Source: Paraconiothyrium sp. Pb-2020
Taxonomy: Eukaryota > Ascomycota > Dothideomycetes > Pleosporales > Didymosphaeriaceae
Assembly (NCBI GenBank): GCA_022419385.1
Contig: JAJUBI010000006.1
Span: forward strand, 1,674,001-1,738,000
Direction of reading: 5' to 3'
DNA length: 64,000 bases
Shown: positions 1-11,977 of the stretch, one piece after another
Layout of the letters: the number at the start of each line of letters is the position of its first letter
Numbering within the stretch: the first letter of the stretch is position 1
The notes under the pieces: model-generated
The model's input: only the letters and a program-made list of their open reading frames with translations
What the model was told of the DNA's origin: nothing
Databases searched by the model: none
Program-made: the position numbers and the translations under genes

Positions 1-81
1 GCCTTGCACGCCGAAACTCATCAACGACTGGGCTTGACTGGATTTGCGGAAGTCGATTCGTTGGCGTCCAAGCTGTGCTAG
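1..81 (+). CDS. 3' end of an unidentified gene (partial)
   Basis: Frame 1 is open from the first base to a TAG at 79-81. It encodes 26 residues ending in GFAEVDSLASKLC. The composition (Leu, Ala, charged residues, no odd runs) looks like a genuine C-terminus, and the next gene converges on it from the other strand, which suits a gene end here. It is too short to assign a family, and a chance open frame is possible. Confidence 0.35.
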   Translation, partial: ALHAETHQRLGLTGFAEVDSLASKLC

Positions 82-704
82 GGTTTTAGGGAATCAAAGA
101 GACGGTATGAGCAATCGTGTAACATCAACCCACCTGGAGTCAATTTAAGCTTTGTCTACGCCAGAGAACGGCAACTGCAGGCCCATGATTCTATTAGGCA
201 CTCAAATGCTTGCTACAGGGCAACAGGGGTCGGTGTAGGGAGAGTCATGCCAACGCCAACCATCTCCGCCTTCTCCGGGGAGATGTGAATAGCATTACGA
301 TGTACCTGGACATCGACGTTGAATATGGAGCTGCCCTCGAAAACAAGTTGCAGAGAAGGGTGTGTTTAGTATTGCTGAGCTTTTCAAATAAACTTATATG
401 GAGAAATGGTGGTACGATATAAATGCTTTGGCAATATCGAATTCGTTGTTTGTATTGCCGGAAAAGGATGATCTATGAACACCTTGCACTGCGGCGGTGC
501 CTGAGGTGCCTCAAATAACCAATATGAAGGACCGTTCATACCATGCGTATGTGCCTTGTGCGCCGTGTAAGACTACCATAAGAGTGAACATGCAGACACT
601 CTCTACCCGCCCACCCATACAGATTCCAAACTCCAGCCCGAGTGCGCCTGAGACTACACTTCATGTGCCAGTATTCCCCGTGATGACGGATCTGCAGGAT
701 CAGT
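82..704. other. Intergenic, no gene seen
   Basis: About 620 bases between two convergent gene ends. Only short open frames without family resemblance or good start contexts are present. It probably holds the two 3' untranslated regions. Confidence 0.5.
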
Positions 705-3700
705 CTACCTAAACCGCGACCTCAGATCCTCCAGCCTCTGCTTCGCCGCCTGCTCCTTAGTACTTTTCTCCCTCGCCATCGTCAAATCCGCCAACGCCTT
801 CTTCTTGCGTTGCAAATCCAGCATCTTCTCTTCAAAACTATTTTCCATAATGAACCGCTTGATCGTGACTGGCCGCGTCTGGCCCAAGCGGTGCACCCGG
901 TCGACAGCTTGCGCCTCAGCAGCAGGGTTGAATTGCGGTTCCATGACGAACGCTTTGTTCGCCTTGGTGAGGTTGAGACCGAGGCCTCCGGCGCCGATGG
1001 AGACGAGAATGATGGTGACCGAGTCGTCCTTGTCGAAAGCTTCGAGGGAACGATTGCGTGCTTCACGGGGCATGCGGCCGTCCAGGCGGACGTATTTGTG
1101 GCCTTTAGTAGTGAGGGCTATCTCGATGAGGTCGAGGTGCGTAGTCCATGTTGAAAAGACAACGCTGGGATTCTGTTAGACTCTTTATAGCGAAAGGGAA
1201 TGGCGCGACATTACCTCTTGATGGGAGCTTCAGTCGGATTAGCGTCGCTCCACGCCCGATGCTCAGCAAGGTCCTCCAGCAGCGCCTTCGTCTTGGTCGA
1301 AGGTCCGTTGTAGGCGCCAATCTTCTTCGCCAGCCTGGGATCCCGCTTCAAGCGCTCCTGCTCCTGCATGTAAGCCGCATAATCAGACTTCCTGAGCTCG
1401 AATAAAATAGGTGTGATTCGGGTATCGCAGAAAGGACAGGTGCATAGGCCGTCCTGCGTAGAAGTCTTTTGAAGTTCCTGTCGAAAGGCTCGGGTGTGCT
1501 TCGCACACACGATGTGGTAGCAAGATGTCATGGCACCAGAGACGTCAGCCTTCACGTCGTCCTCATCATCCTCATCGGCGTCTTGAGAAGCGAGCCTGGT
1601 CCGGCAATCAGGATACGCACAATCGTCGCTATCTATCTGGCGGAACAACTCAAGCATGTCGTACGCCTGGTGCCGATTGATCGTAGCCGCGTCGGTGCTT
1701 TCGTCATCGGCAATTTCCATCGGGTTGTCGTATGTCATGCCATCAGTTAGTTTCAACGCCTCATCGTTCAGAAGATCGCGGCCGTGTGCGCATATGAGTC
1801 GGAGGTTGGTGATGGCTGTAAGAATACGAGCGTATGACTTGCCACCCATCTTGTCTCCGGAAGTGACTGCTTGTACCTTCCGAGACGAATCCGCCTCGAA
1901 CCAGTCATGCAGCTTCTGCTCGTCCCTGGCGAATTTGAGTCTAACGACTTGATCTGTACGAGAAGGCAGCTCGATCTCAAGCACCTTCTCCTTGATCCGT
2001 CGCAAAGTCACAGAGCTAACAAGAAGTTGCAGTCGCGGAACGACATCAGGGTCCGCGTTCTTGAACGGGGATAGAATATGCTGATTGAAGCCGGCCGTGC
2101 TGTCGAAGGGTTGCAGGTGGATGAAACGGAACAAGGCCCCAAGGTCCTATTGAACGTTAGTAAGATCTCGCCAATTGGATAAGCTGTATGCTCACATCAA
2201 GTCGGTTCTGTACTGGCGTACCAGTCACAGCCCACCTTCGCTGGCCCGGCAAAGTGCAAGCGGCGATTGATTGCTTGGTGCTCGTATTGCGGATGGCATG
2301 CGCTTCGTCCAAAACGATGCGGAACCAATTGACCCTCGGAAGAGGTACAGACTTCTCAGCATAATCTGCCGAGATCATGTTATAGGTGGTGATGACGAGA
2401 TCATGATCGGCAAGTTCTTGCGGAGAATAGGCTGCGCGAGATTTACCATGATAGTTGATCCACTTGAGGCCTCGTCCAGGCGGGAAATGTCGCTCCAGCT
2501 GATCCTTCCAATTGTACATGGTACTGAGAGGACAGACAAGCAATGTGCCGCGCGAATTTATGATTGGGTGGACCATTGAATTCGGATTCACTGCAGGCTT
2601 CTTCTGTTGGAAGATGGCAGCAGCTTGCCTGGAGTCATCGTCGGCAACCAGCGACAATATGCTGAGCGTCTTTCCAAGACCCATCTCGTCGGCTAGGATA
2701 CCACCGCGGCAACCCGGAGGTCGGTTAGGCTGCTCTGACCCTGTGATGACATGGGTGTAGTACTTCCGCCCGTTGTCTCGGTACTTCGGCTGCCACAGTG
2801 AATCTTTCCGCTTATCGGCTTCCTCGTCCTCCCATAACTGTTCTTTCTGCCAAAGAAAATATAGTGCTTGCTTCTGGTGCTTGTAGAGTGGTGTTTGAAC
2901 AGTGGTAGAAGGCTCCCTCAGCGGCAGTTCCTCAACTTCGCCAATAGTGTCGAACATGTTCTGCACATCAGTGCGAATCTCGTCAACCGATCGTAAGACA
3001 TAGGCAGGGTAGGTAGGTTGTGGCGCTTCGAATGTAGACTGCGCAGTGTCACCCTTGCTCCACTGCTTGTGGGTTTGAGGGTTGAAGTAGTCGCAGCGCT
3101 CGATCTCATACAGCGGATCATCGAGTAATACTTTACACTTATAGAGATGGTTTCCAAGATCTCGTGCGTATTTGCGCGGGCAATACAACTGGAAAGTCAT
3201 ATTCAGAAGTGCGCTGATAGGTGAGCCCGGGGGTCCCTCGTTGGGCGTCTTACGGCGCGGTTCCGTCCACGCTGACCACTTCATGCCTGTGGACTTTGCA
3301 TTGTCCATGAGCGGAGCGAGACTTGGTGCCGTCTTGAGGTCAATCCGACCGAATTCCCTACCAGAGGCGTCTACCGCCATAATGACGGCATTGCTTCGGT
3401 CGCCGCCACCGCGTCGAAACGAGATTCTGATACGGCTCTGCTGTCCATAGTTGCCTTGGTACTTCTTCGGGTCCGGAAACGGGACTCGATGTGCCTGGAT
3501 ATATATTGATCGGATGCGGCCAATGCAGATCACTTCGTTTGAATTATCCTGCACAATCTGAACGTCAACATCTTCATCGTCGCCTGCAAGCTAGTCAGCA
3601 TTACCAAAAACCCTATGTAGCAGACAAACTTACTCATTGTGAGGTCGATGGCGAGGTTCGGCTGTTGTACTTGAGGTTCTCCGTTGCTCTGTTTCTTCAG

Positions 3701-4235
3701 ATCTAGCGCGCCTGCGCCGAAACTCGCTGGCGAGCGGTTCTTTTTCTTGTGATCGTCTTCAGTTTTGACTTTCTTCGCCGGTGACGCGGTGCGTTCGTGC
3801 ACGTTGTGCAAACGCTCAACTAGCGATACTTGACCCGGGAGCTCTTGGCCGTTCTCGGTTTCTCGGCCACGCTCTGCTTCCTGTTCCGCTGCCGAGCGTT
3901 TTGATACCGACTTAGGATTAAGCAGTGCACGGGGATCAAATTGTTGCGGTTGATATAGCGAAGTGGGACTGGGCTGTGGCGCGGCTGCTTCATTATTTGC
4001 AATTAGCGGCTGTTGGAAAACGTATGAGTACGATTGTGGTTGCTGCTGTTCGTTGTACTCCGAGCCACGTGGGTAGACGTAGTGGGATGACGCCATGGCC
4101 TCTGGCGGCCAGACTGCCTGAGGCTCCGACATGTCTTGGGTGATTGTGGGGTTGGGTTTGAAAGAAGGGTAAGAAAGGTGCGGAGTTACCTCGACGGCGC
4201 GCGCCCTTGGGATCGAGCAGGGCGGCGGGATTCAT
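705..4235 (-). CDS. SNF2-family DNA-dependent ATPase, Rad5/HLTF-like
   Basis: Five exons: 4235-4190, 4134-3634, 3583-2196, 2146-1215 and 1164-705, giving 1108 residues. The 46-base first exon encodes MNPAALLDPKGARRR and joins in phase to a second exon that also begins near an ATG (4132). Residues about 200-277 resemble a HIRAN domain. The ATPase core has Walker A GLGKT (484-488), DEAH (608-611) and a TGTPVQNRLDDLGAL block restored by splicing. The C-terminal helicase lobe carries GLGLNL and VDRVHRLGQ. A cysteine/histidine cluster at about 821-886 lies where Rad5 has its RING, but its first pair is spaced C-x4-C, so it is atypical. By family, this is a nuclear protein acting in post-replication repair or template switching. 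Orthology to yeast Rad5 itself is inferred; a Rad16- or SMARCA3-like paralogue is possible. Confidence 0.88.
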
Positions 4236-5187
4236 GATTATATGTCATATACAGTATTACAGTTACACCAGCTCGAAGTGAGAATCCCGTGTCGGGGGGA
4301 GAGTAAGAGAACGAGGCTCCGCGCGCAACGGTGACGGTTGAGGTTGGTTAATGGCGCATGTAGCCGCCAAGCCTTCAAGCACTGATGCTTGTCTTGACCG
4401 AGACTTCTGCTATGGGGAGTTTCCAGCTCTTTTTTTCAGACTTTCAGGAATAATTGGAGCGCGTGGATCTTTTACCAGCAAAGGTCGCGACCCAAACGGC
4501 GGCGGGAGGTGCTGTGCCGTTTCCGACCGTTCTATCAGAAGTACAAGTCAGGTGGGCGAGCGAGAAGAGGCGGGCGCCGTAGATAGCGACGCGACAGGCC
4601 TTGAGCGATAACCATCAACATTCCAGGTCGTACAAGTTCCCTCGAGGAGGAGAAGAACAAGTCGCAATGCAACCAGGCGGGTGCCGATGCGGGATTGCTG
4701 CCTCCGCCTTTTGACGCAGATGTCGAGGTCAGCGATTTTCCCAGCGCCACCGTGGCTAGTAACGGTCCGTGCGACGACTACAAGTGGTCATCTGACCCCC
4801 GAGAACTTCGCTTTCGGCAATTCATTATGCGATATTGATAAGAGGGAAAAAGGAACGGGAGATGATCAGGTCAACTGACTCCCTGGATATGGTGCAACGA
4901 CTTGTCTTCGGAGGGCCCGTGGGCCCGATGCGACACAGCTATCGAAACACTCGCAGCATGTAGTGGAACCGCATGCGAGGTACGGACGGTGGGACCGTGG
5001 GGGTCCAGCATCTACATGAGATATCGCTACACATGGCCAAGCGACCCAGACACAAACGCCACAATATGCACCCGGCCGCCGCCCATGCAGACAACAACGC
5101 CGGCAAATGCAAGTCTTCTGTACCTCTATTTGCTAAAAAATAGATGCCTCTCACATCAGAAATCGTGCTATCTTTGTCAATCGTACA
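4236..5187. other. Intergenic, promoter side of the SNF2 gene
   Basis: About 950 bases between the SNF2 start and the 3' end of the PI4-kinase gene, both on the minus strand. Only unsupported open frames of up to about 100 codons are present. It should hold the SNF2 promoter and the LSB6 3' untranslated region. Confidence 0.45.
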
Positions 5188-7539
5188 TCAACACCAAGTG
5201 AACACCGGGTTCTTAGCCTTGACCATCTCCAGCCGCTCGACGATAACGCGTTTGCGGTTTCCGTCCAGGTCCTCGTTCGCGGCGTACCCAAGGTCTCCGT
5301 CGTCGTCATCGTCGCCGACGAATACGTGTCCGCGCCGAGACGAAAGCGATAACCTGCGATGATGCCTGCGCATGTCTTGATCGCGGCGTCGGGGTGCGTC
5401 GTAACTCATGCGCGATCTGTGTGAAGGTCTTCCATTCGCCGGCGATCTTGTATCAAGCCGGGAACCCCACGACACGCCCTGCACCGTAGCTGGAGTATCA
5501 GGGAGATCAGAATCCTCTGTTTGCGGCTGTCGTCGCACATCCATAGAACTGGATTCGCGGGACAGGTTGAACCGGTTCTCGTTCGCCAGCTCCAGGGGCG
5601 GTGAGTTCATTAGTAGGTCCGGTTGCGGCTTTTGTGGTGGCGTAGATAGTGCCGTGATGTCCATTTCCTCCTGCTCAGCGACCCTTTGCCGCTTAGGTTG
5701 GGTTTTGCGGCGCATTTCTGCCGAGGGCTCACGGAGCGGGACAGCGATAGGGATCTCAACCAAGTCGTCCCATACGCAGACACGCGCTCTTCGCGTTAGC
5801 TCCAGAGGGCCGTGATCAGGCTCCTTTAACGTTTCTACTACGTTCCAGGCCTGGCCCTTCATGACTGCAATCTGTTTTGCGTACATTCGCTCTTTAAAGT
5901 CCTCGTCCTGCGTGAAACATTTTCGCAGCGCTGCTTGCGTCTCAGTCCACCACTGCTTGGAGGTCAGGAGAGGAAGGAAATGGCGCTTTGTTGCTTCCGA
6001 AAAGGGCTTCCCGATGAGTGAGACTGGCAAGAATAGCCAGCCGAAAGGATAACTTCGCCACTGTAATCGAAATCAGCTGAACGCTTTATTCTCAAAACGC
6101 GAACTTCTTACCGCATCGGGGTGCTTCCAAGGCCATGACAGACTGTTGTCAATCGCACCAATCGTTATTGCTGGTGTTGCGCCGCTAGGCATCGGCGTGG
6201 TAGACCTGCTTGTTGCTTTCATAGGCTCCCGGCGACCGTAGGGATCCGCTTCTGACATGGACTGCTTAGTGTAATTACTGGGTACAGCCTCCTCTTCATC
6301 GTCTAGATGACCATTTGTTCTGGGCGGTTCCGCCACAATGCTTGCTTCTTGGGTCTTCTGGTCGATTCGAATCATCCAATTGTCCAACCCTCTGTCAGTG
6401 TTGCGCATGATGTAATCCAAGATGACCAGCTTCTCGAGTTGCTCCCGGAATGACTGCTGCAGTCCCTCTGTCCAAAATCCTTTCCTTTGCTGCAATTCCG
6501 GCGTGTCTGATCGGCCCTCTTCCTCGTCCTCATCGTCCGATTGGGGCCCGCTAGGTCTGCACTCTTCGGCCCACCTTCGCTTCTTGTTTCTCCGTGAATT
6601 GTGGAGGCTTGCGCTATTCTGGTCCGGCCACGGGTGTTCTTTCAAGAAAATATTCGCATCCTTGAAGCCCTTCAGGAACACCTGAAAACTGCCCGCCTTC
6701 TCCGGGAATGGCTTCTTCTTCCTATAGTATGCTCTCCGATCCCAGAAATCATAGTGAAAGGATCTCGATGAAAGGGAAACGACTTCGGTGTACGGTACAA
6801 GGCTCGTGCGCAATTGGGTGTCTAGAACGTATGCGGCGGCTTCGGAGACGTAGCTCAAATTCGGAATCAAACAGGCTCGACCGAAGAAGAAAGGAAACAG
6901 GTTTCGGTGTATCCACTTGGTCCATTTCGGGTTCCGCGACGCGTACGGCTCTTCGTCTTTGGGTTTGAAAACGCCCACCACCTTACCCTGCGAATTGCGC
7001 GCGAAGTAGCTGCCCGAGCTACCTTGCGTGATCAACTTCGGGTGCATGCCCTGTTCGATAGCTACCCTCACGCTCTCCACGATATCATCAAATTGCAGCT
7101 TCGTTATTCGATCCGAAGAGCCCTCGTGGTCAAACGTGAGCGTCTCTGCCGTAGCCGGGCGCACCCACTCAGGTGCTTGGAACACAGAATGATGGATCTC
7201 GAGGGTTTCATCATCCGGCGTGTCCTTTTGCTTCTTGATCTTGAACTTTTGTGCAATTTCCTCCGCCCAGCGTTCCAGTCTCGCGTTGATAGCTTTAATG
7301 TCCACCCCCGAGTTGGTTCGTTGGCGGCGTCCGGACGTGGTCCTTCGCAGGTTTGGTGACGATTCGTCCGATTGTGGCATGCGCATGCGTTCTTTTCTTG
7401 GCTGTATGGGAGCGTAGGAGCTGGCGAGCGTCCGCTCATGCGACTCATCCTCGGAATCATCATGCGAGTCCTCTTCTTCTTCAGCTTGCGCTATTCGAGC
7501 ATAGCCGGAATTAGGCGGTCTCCGACTTCCACGAGGCAT
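5188..7539 (-). CDS. LSB6: Phosphatidylinositol 4-kinase type II (LSB6-like)
   Basis: Two exons, 7539-6112 and 6060-5188, encode 766 residues. The ATG at 7539 was chosen because the open frame begins only five codons upstream, at a TTG. The acidic/Arg-rich N-terminus (to about 150) is followed by the type II PI3/4-kinase fold. It has the glycine loop QGSSGSYFAR (about 172-181), the ATP-binding lysine region VGVFKPKDEEPY (about 188-199) and the catalytic segment RNTDRGLDNW (about 379-388). After the intron comes WRSYPFGW, a conserved family segment. The tail beyond about 560 is low-complexity and basic. The enzyme makes PI4P on endosomal and vacuolar membranes; in yeast Lsb6 also binds Las17. 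There is an acidic insertion between the kinase lobes. Confidence 0.93.
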
Positions 7540-7803
7540 CGCGACAAAATACAAAAAGGAACGAGAAAAAGCGTAAAGCCGGGGTAGTGAAAGGGGAGCT
7601 TAGCATGAACTGCGGATGACGGAGCATGGAAGCTGTCTAGTGATCGACCACTAGCTCCCCTTCGGGCGTGGCGCGACGTGATCCGATTGTGGACACGTGC
7701 ACGAACGTACTCTAGATTCACATGCACAGATCCACGCAACAACACACTAGATCTCGCGAGCACTGTTTCGAAAAGGTGGGTTGTCAACGTGTATAATAAG
7801 TGC

Positions 7804-9158
7804 CTAAAACGAATCGTCAAGATCAGCCCGCCGCCGGACTACACTAGGGCTATCCTCATCCATCCCGCCTGTCGAATCTGTGATATCGCCTCCAGCTGTC
7901 ATAAGTAGATCCTCTACAATACGTCTGCTAGCTTCGCGAGCTATTGCAATGTCAGCATTCCCCTGCAACCAGGATAAGACTATGGTACATACCAGGCGTC
8001 TGATACAATTTGCTTTGCGGGACATGGAACTGCACTGTCTTTGGTGGAGAAAAGTCCAGTTCGTCGTCGTCACTGTCACTATCAAATATGTTGCCTCCCG
8101 TCTTCGTGACACTGAAGGCCTGCTTCGATTTGCCAGGTGTCTGCACGCTCACACCCGGCGTCCGTGGGGTCTTCATCGGTGAAAAGATGTCGGCACGCAA
8201 TTGTGGTGCTGGCGATGAGGGCGGAGACGAATCGTCGGCCCAGTCCGGCAGTGCACTTGTCTTCTCGCGAGGCGTTGGTGCACCACGCCGAGCAGTCATG
8301 GGCGTGAAAGCGCCTGTTGGCTTGTACTTTCTCGGACTGATGAGCGGAGTTGCTTGAATACGGTATGTCTTGTCAAGCACATGGTGCAGGAGTGGGCCCT
8401 GGTCCGCAGGAGCCCTCTTCCCCGAGGTCGGGGGTATAAAGGGCGAAGAATCGAATTGCCCGGTCATATCCGGCAAAGCGTCCGTCTTGCCAGGCGTTGT
8501 GGGCTCAAGCTTAGGTGTTCGAGAACCCAGCACCTCACGCCTAAGATTTTCATATGGAGAGGAGAACTCGGCGAAATGGGGTTGTTGTCCGCCTGTGTTT
8601 GGCGCTCGTGGTGTTCTGTGCGCATGTGCGAGAGAGGGCGATTCCAGCTCTGAAGTGACGTCCGTATCCGACTGTGAAGAAGGCCGTCGCTGTGGGGGTG
8701 TTGCTGCGCCGGTCACAGTATCGTCGCCATCGACTGTCTCGTCCTCGTACATCTGTGACTGCTGTGTCGTATCATCGTGCGCAGTTGTTTCGTCGGGATC
8801 TTCCGCTTCATAGCCGGAGAGGGAGACGTTTGCACTGGCTTCGAAGAACGTCTTCCAAAACTAGCCGGATTAGTATTCGTCCACAGTCTTTCTGATTGCA
8901 AAGGTATGTCTACCTTTGATCCTTCCCAGACGGCTTCGGAATGCTTGCCATATTGCTCAACAATCGGAAGAATGCTAGTCGTCACGATGCGGTGCGCGCG
9001 GCTGAAGTTGTGATCGATTTCTTTTGCTGTCAGTTGAGCATGTGGGGTAGAAAATGTATTTATTTACCTTGTAGCGTCAGGGTGATTGACTGTTCTAGTC
9101 GCTCCAATTCTTCGGTAAGTGACAGATTGCGCTGCGGTGCCATGCTTTGGCGAGACAT
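7804..9158 (-). CDS. ASK1: DASH/Dam1 complex subunit Ask1
   Basis: Four exons, 9158-9068, 9026-8914, 8860-7993 and 7940-7804, encode 402 residues. The spliced N-terminus reads LSLTEELERLEQSITLTLQ and continues through ILPIVEQYGKHSEAVWEGSK to FWKTFFEASANVSL, the signature block of Ask1. The rest is a long Ser/Thr/Pro-rich tail with many SP/TP sites (for example SPRKYKP, TPGKSKQ), as expected of a Cdk-phosphorylated subunit. It ends RRRADLDDSF. Ask1 is part of the heterodecameric ring that couples kinetochores to microtubule plus ends. All three introns are short (41-53 bases) and GT-AG. The divergent neighbour is a dehydrogenase 488 bases away. Confidence 0.93.
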
Positions 9159-9645
9159 GTTGGAGTACTTGGTGGTTTACTGTACAGTTGCGGTTGGGCT
9201 GTAATGTTGACGCGCCTCGGGAGCAGTACTCGCGAAATACGCCAACACAGATGAAGCTAGCTCGTGCACCTTCCCCGCCATCGCCGCAACTTCGCTCCCC
9301 TGAACCAAGGCATACTAGATGAAGAAAAACATCAATTTATTCCCATTGAGCTGTTCGAACAATTCGCCTTGGACGTACTGAACATTGCAATCCGACAATG
9401 ACGTATGTAAGGCTTTCAGTTGCGAACATACATGTCAGAGGACCTCTAACTCTCAAGTGCTCGTTCTCATACCACTTCAGCGCCACCCTCGTTGAAGAGG
9501 GGTTAGCGCGTGTTCCGTATAGCCGACAACCCTATTAGTACGACTAGTAGATGGTGAATTGCGGAGACATGTAGATCCACGGCTACCAAACCATCAACCT
9601 GCCGTTATACAAACGTCCTCGTTCTCGTGAACAGTGCATTTCACT
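9159..9645. promoter_or_regulatory. Divergent intergenic region ASK1 / dehydrogenase
   Basis: 487 bases separate two divergent start codons, so both promoters should lie here. No TATA box or operator stood out by eye. The call rests on gene orientation only. Confidence 0.4.
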
Positions 9646-10653
9646 ATGGCCTTCCGTATACCAGCTAGGACATTCTGGCGAGCTTCGCCAAAGATTGCGG
9701 TTAAATCACGAGTTACAGCACCAATGCCCAGTCTGGTTCGAAAATATGCCATACCAGCACCGGAACAACTACCCAACAAAAATCGTACAGCGATTGTCAC
9801 CGGCTCGGCACGCGGGATGTGAGGCTTTAAACCTCCCATAGATATGAGTTCTACTAATCTCCACAGCGGCAAAGCGATCGCTTTACGGCTTGCACAAGAC
9901 GGTTATGACATCTGCGTGAACGACATCCCTGCAAACCAGTCTGGAGCTGACGCCGTAGTCAAAGAGATCCAGAGCATGGGACGAAGCGCAATTGCAGTCG
10001 CAGCCGATGTCTCTAACCTTTCTGAAGTGCAAAAGTTGGTCGAGAGGAGCGTCACCGAACTAGGTCCCCTGAATACGATGGTCGCCAATGCTGGAATTGC
10101 CCAGGTCAAGGCACTGCTCGATCTCACGGAGCAGGACCTGAAACGGATGTTTGAGATTAATGGTATGCTGGCCTTTTCTGATCGAGGTTGGGAGATCTGA
10201 TGCCTGCTAGTCTTCGGTGTGTTTAATTGCTATACCACGGCCGCCAGGCAGATGATCAAGCAGGGCGGTGGAGGCAAACTCCTCGGCGCCGCGTCTATCG
10301 TAGCTTTCAAGCCTTTTGCCCTACTTTCTCACTACAGTGCCTCTAAATGGGCTGTACGTGGTATGACGCAGGCTTTCGCCATGGAGATGGCAGAATATAA
10401 TATCACAGTCAATGCGTATGCGCCTGGTATTGTGGGGACGGCTATGTGGGATCTCATTGATGAAGAATTGGGCAAGAAGAAAGGAGTGAAGAAAGGGGAC
10501 ACGATCAAAAAGTATAGTAGTGAGTTAATTGCGCTAGGGCGTACTAGCGTGCCCGAGGACGTAAGCAGCACTGTGAGTTTCCTGTGCTCCAGAGATTCAG
10601 ACTATATGACGGGACAGACTTTCGTTATCGATGGTGGAATCATTTTCACCTGA
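9646..10653 (+). CDS. Short-chain dehydrogenase/reductase, acetoin/diacetyl reductase-like
   Basis: Three exons, 9646-9818, 9867-10162 and 10211-10653, encode 303 residues. Splicing restores the cofactor loop TGSARGIGKAIALRLA. The core then shows the NAG motif (VANAGIAQ), the catalytic YSASK, and NAYAPGIVGTAMW, a segment typical of acetoin/diacetyl reductases. The C-terminus MTGQTFVIDGG is also typical. The ATG at 9646 has A at -3 and adds 26 residues rich in Arg/Lys and lacking acids (MAFRIPARTFWRASPKIAVK...), which look like a mitochondrial targeting peptide. The ATG at 9724 would give a normal 277-residue cytosolic enzyme. Substrate is uncertain within this broad family. Confidence 0.88.
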
Positions 10654-10860
10654 ACAATCAAAGCAGCTTTCCTTTCGATACTGGTCATCCGATCCTTGTT
10701 TGCGAGCGCGCTGATAAACGATTGTAGCGCGAAAGACGTGGGATTTCCACGTCCTACCAAGCTCGTGCGACCTCTGCCACACGTTCTATAAGATGAATGC
10801 CCCATCGTTCAGGTGCTCAGACTGTCCGTACATCATACACCGATTCGACACCCCACAGTC

Positions 10861-11259
10861 ATGTCAACCTATCCCAGCTTCCCCCACGATAACCTCTCCT
10901 TCCCCTTCCGACTGCGGCAACATCCACATAGCCCACACTCACACATTTTACTCCAAGCTCCACCCGCCGTAAACAACTCCCATTCTCACTATAATGATCA
11001 CGATGAGATTAAGAGGAAGATCACGGAGCTAGAAGATCGGCTCAAAGGGGTAGACGACCTAATGAGGCAGGTCGAGCGCTTCATGGAGGACATGAAACGG
11101 AGTATGGAACAACAATGCGTTGCATTGGACGGCCTATTGAGGAGGGTGCAGGGGGGTGTCGCGGGGCTGATGAACGGGGCTAGGGATGGTGTTGAACTTG
11201 GTGCAAGGGGGCTGGGAAGGAGGAGAACTGGGTATGGGGTGGCCGTCACTGAGTTGTAG
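10861..11259 (+). CDS. Hypothetical protein with a coiled coil
   Basis: A single open frame of 132 residues starts at the ATG at 10861; the frame extends a further 16 codons upstream to a GTG. The first third is His/Pro/Ser-rich. Residues about 45-100 (DEIKRKITELEDRLKGVDDL and onward) have a clear heptad pattern of Leu/Ile/Met, followed by a Gly/Arg-rich end. No family recognised. The coiled coil on the annotated strand argues for a real gene, but the antisense strand is also open over part of it. Confidence 0.5.
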   Translation: MSTYPSFPHDNLSFPFRLRQHPHSPHSHILLQAPPAVNNSHSHYNDHDEIKRKITELEDRLKGVDDLMRQVERFMEDMKRSMEQQCVALDGLLRRVQGGVAGLMNGARDGVELGARGLGRRRTGYGVAVTEL

Positions 11260-11439
11260 ATGCTAAGGTCGTTGGGAAGGAAGCGTAATTAGGGCAAGGA
11301 CTTAGGGCGTACCCGGAGAATTCCATAGCAGATACAATGCAAAAGATGCAAAAGGAATCCTCTTCATTGTTGTTAGGCATTCTTCATGCCGGAAAACAGT
11401 ACCTCGCCCGCCGCCCTCTCTCTTACGAAAAGCTTGCTT

Positions 11440-11800
11440 TCGAAGAGAAAGATGCACCGATAAGTCGCGCTGCTATAATATGAATAAAACTCGACAAGAA
11501 TCTTGGAAGGATTCAATTTTTCAATAATGAAAATAATAGAGCTTACGATCTATTATATCTGGTTAAGAGAACGTACCAGACTTAAGTATTATCGTCCTGG
11601 TATTGCAATATCAAGTCGGTGCTATCTCTTTCATGAAAAAATAGAGATGCGTCGAACGATCTCGATAGGGTTAAGTGCTGTCGTGATCGTGGCTTATACT
11701 GCAATATATGATAGAGATCGTGTAATGATATATAAAACTTTCAGACAGGTACAAATCCGTGAAAGGAACCCCTCATGCTCAAGCTTAATATCAAAGCGTC
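11440..11800. repeat. AT-rich, TpA-rich tract, possible RIP-mutated relic
   Basis: This tract is visibly richer in A/T than its flanks and full of TA steps (for example ctattatatctgg, gcaatatatgatag). It has no coherent open frame beyond a chance one at 11503-11811. Such islands in Pezizomycotina usually mark repeats inactivated by repeat-induced point mutation. No terminal repeats or transposase remnants were seen, so the origin is inferred. Confidence 0.4.
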
Positions 11801-11812
11801 ACCCACCGTAAG

Positions 11813-11977
11813 ATGCCTCGTTACAATCCCTGGATCAGCCTCGATCCCAAGCCCACCCAAATTGATAGTTCACTAATGCTTTACCAGAGACTCGCTGCAG
11901 AGCTTTTGAGACGGAGCGAAACTGACCTTTTGGGAACATCTCGCGCTCCACCGCCCAAGCGCAAGGCCGCAGCTTGA
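11813..11977 (+). CDS. Possible small basic ORF, 54 residues
   Basis: An ATG in fair context begins MPRYNPWISLDPKPTQ and runs to a TGA, ending APPPKRKAAA. The composition (Trp/Pro/Asp start, Leu/Arg helix, basic tail) looks protein-like, but the ORF is short and directly follows an AT-rich tract. It may be an exon or a relic. Confidence 0.25.
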   Translation: MPRYNPWISLDPKPTQIDSSLMLYQRLAAELLRRSETDLLGTSRAPPPKRKAAA

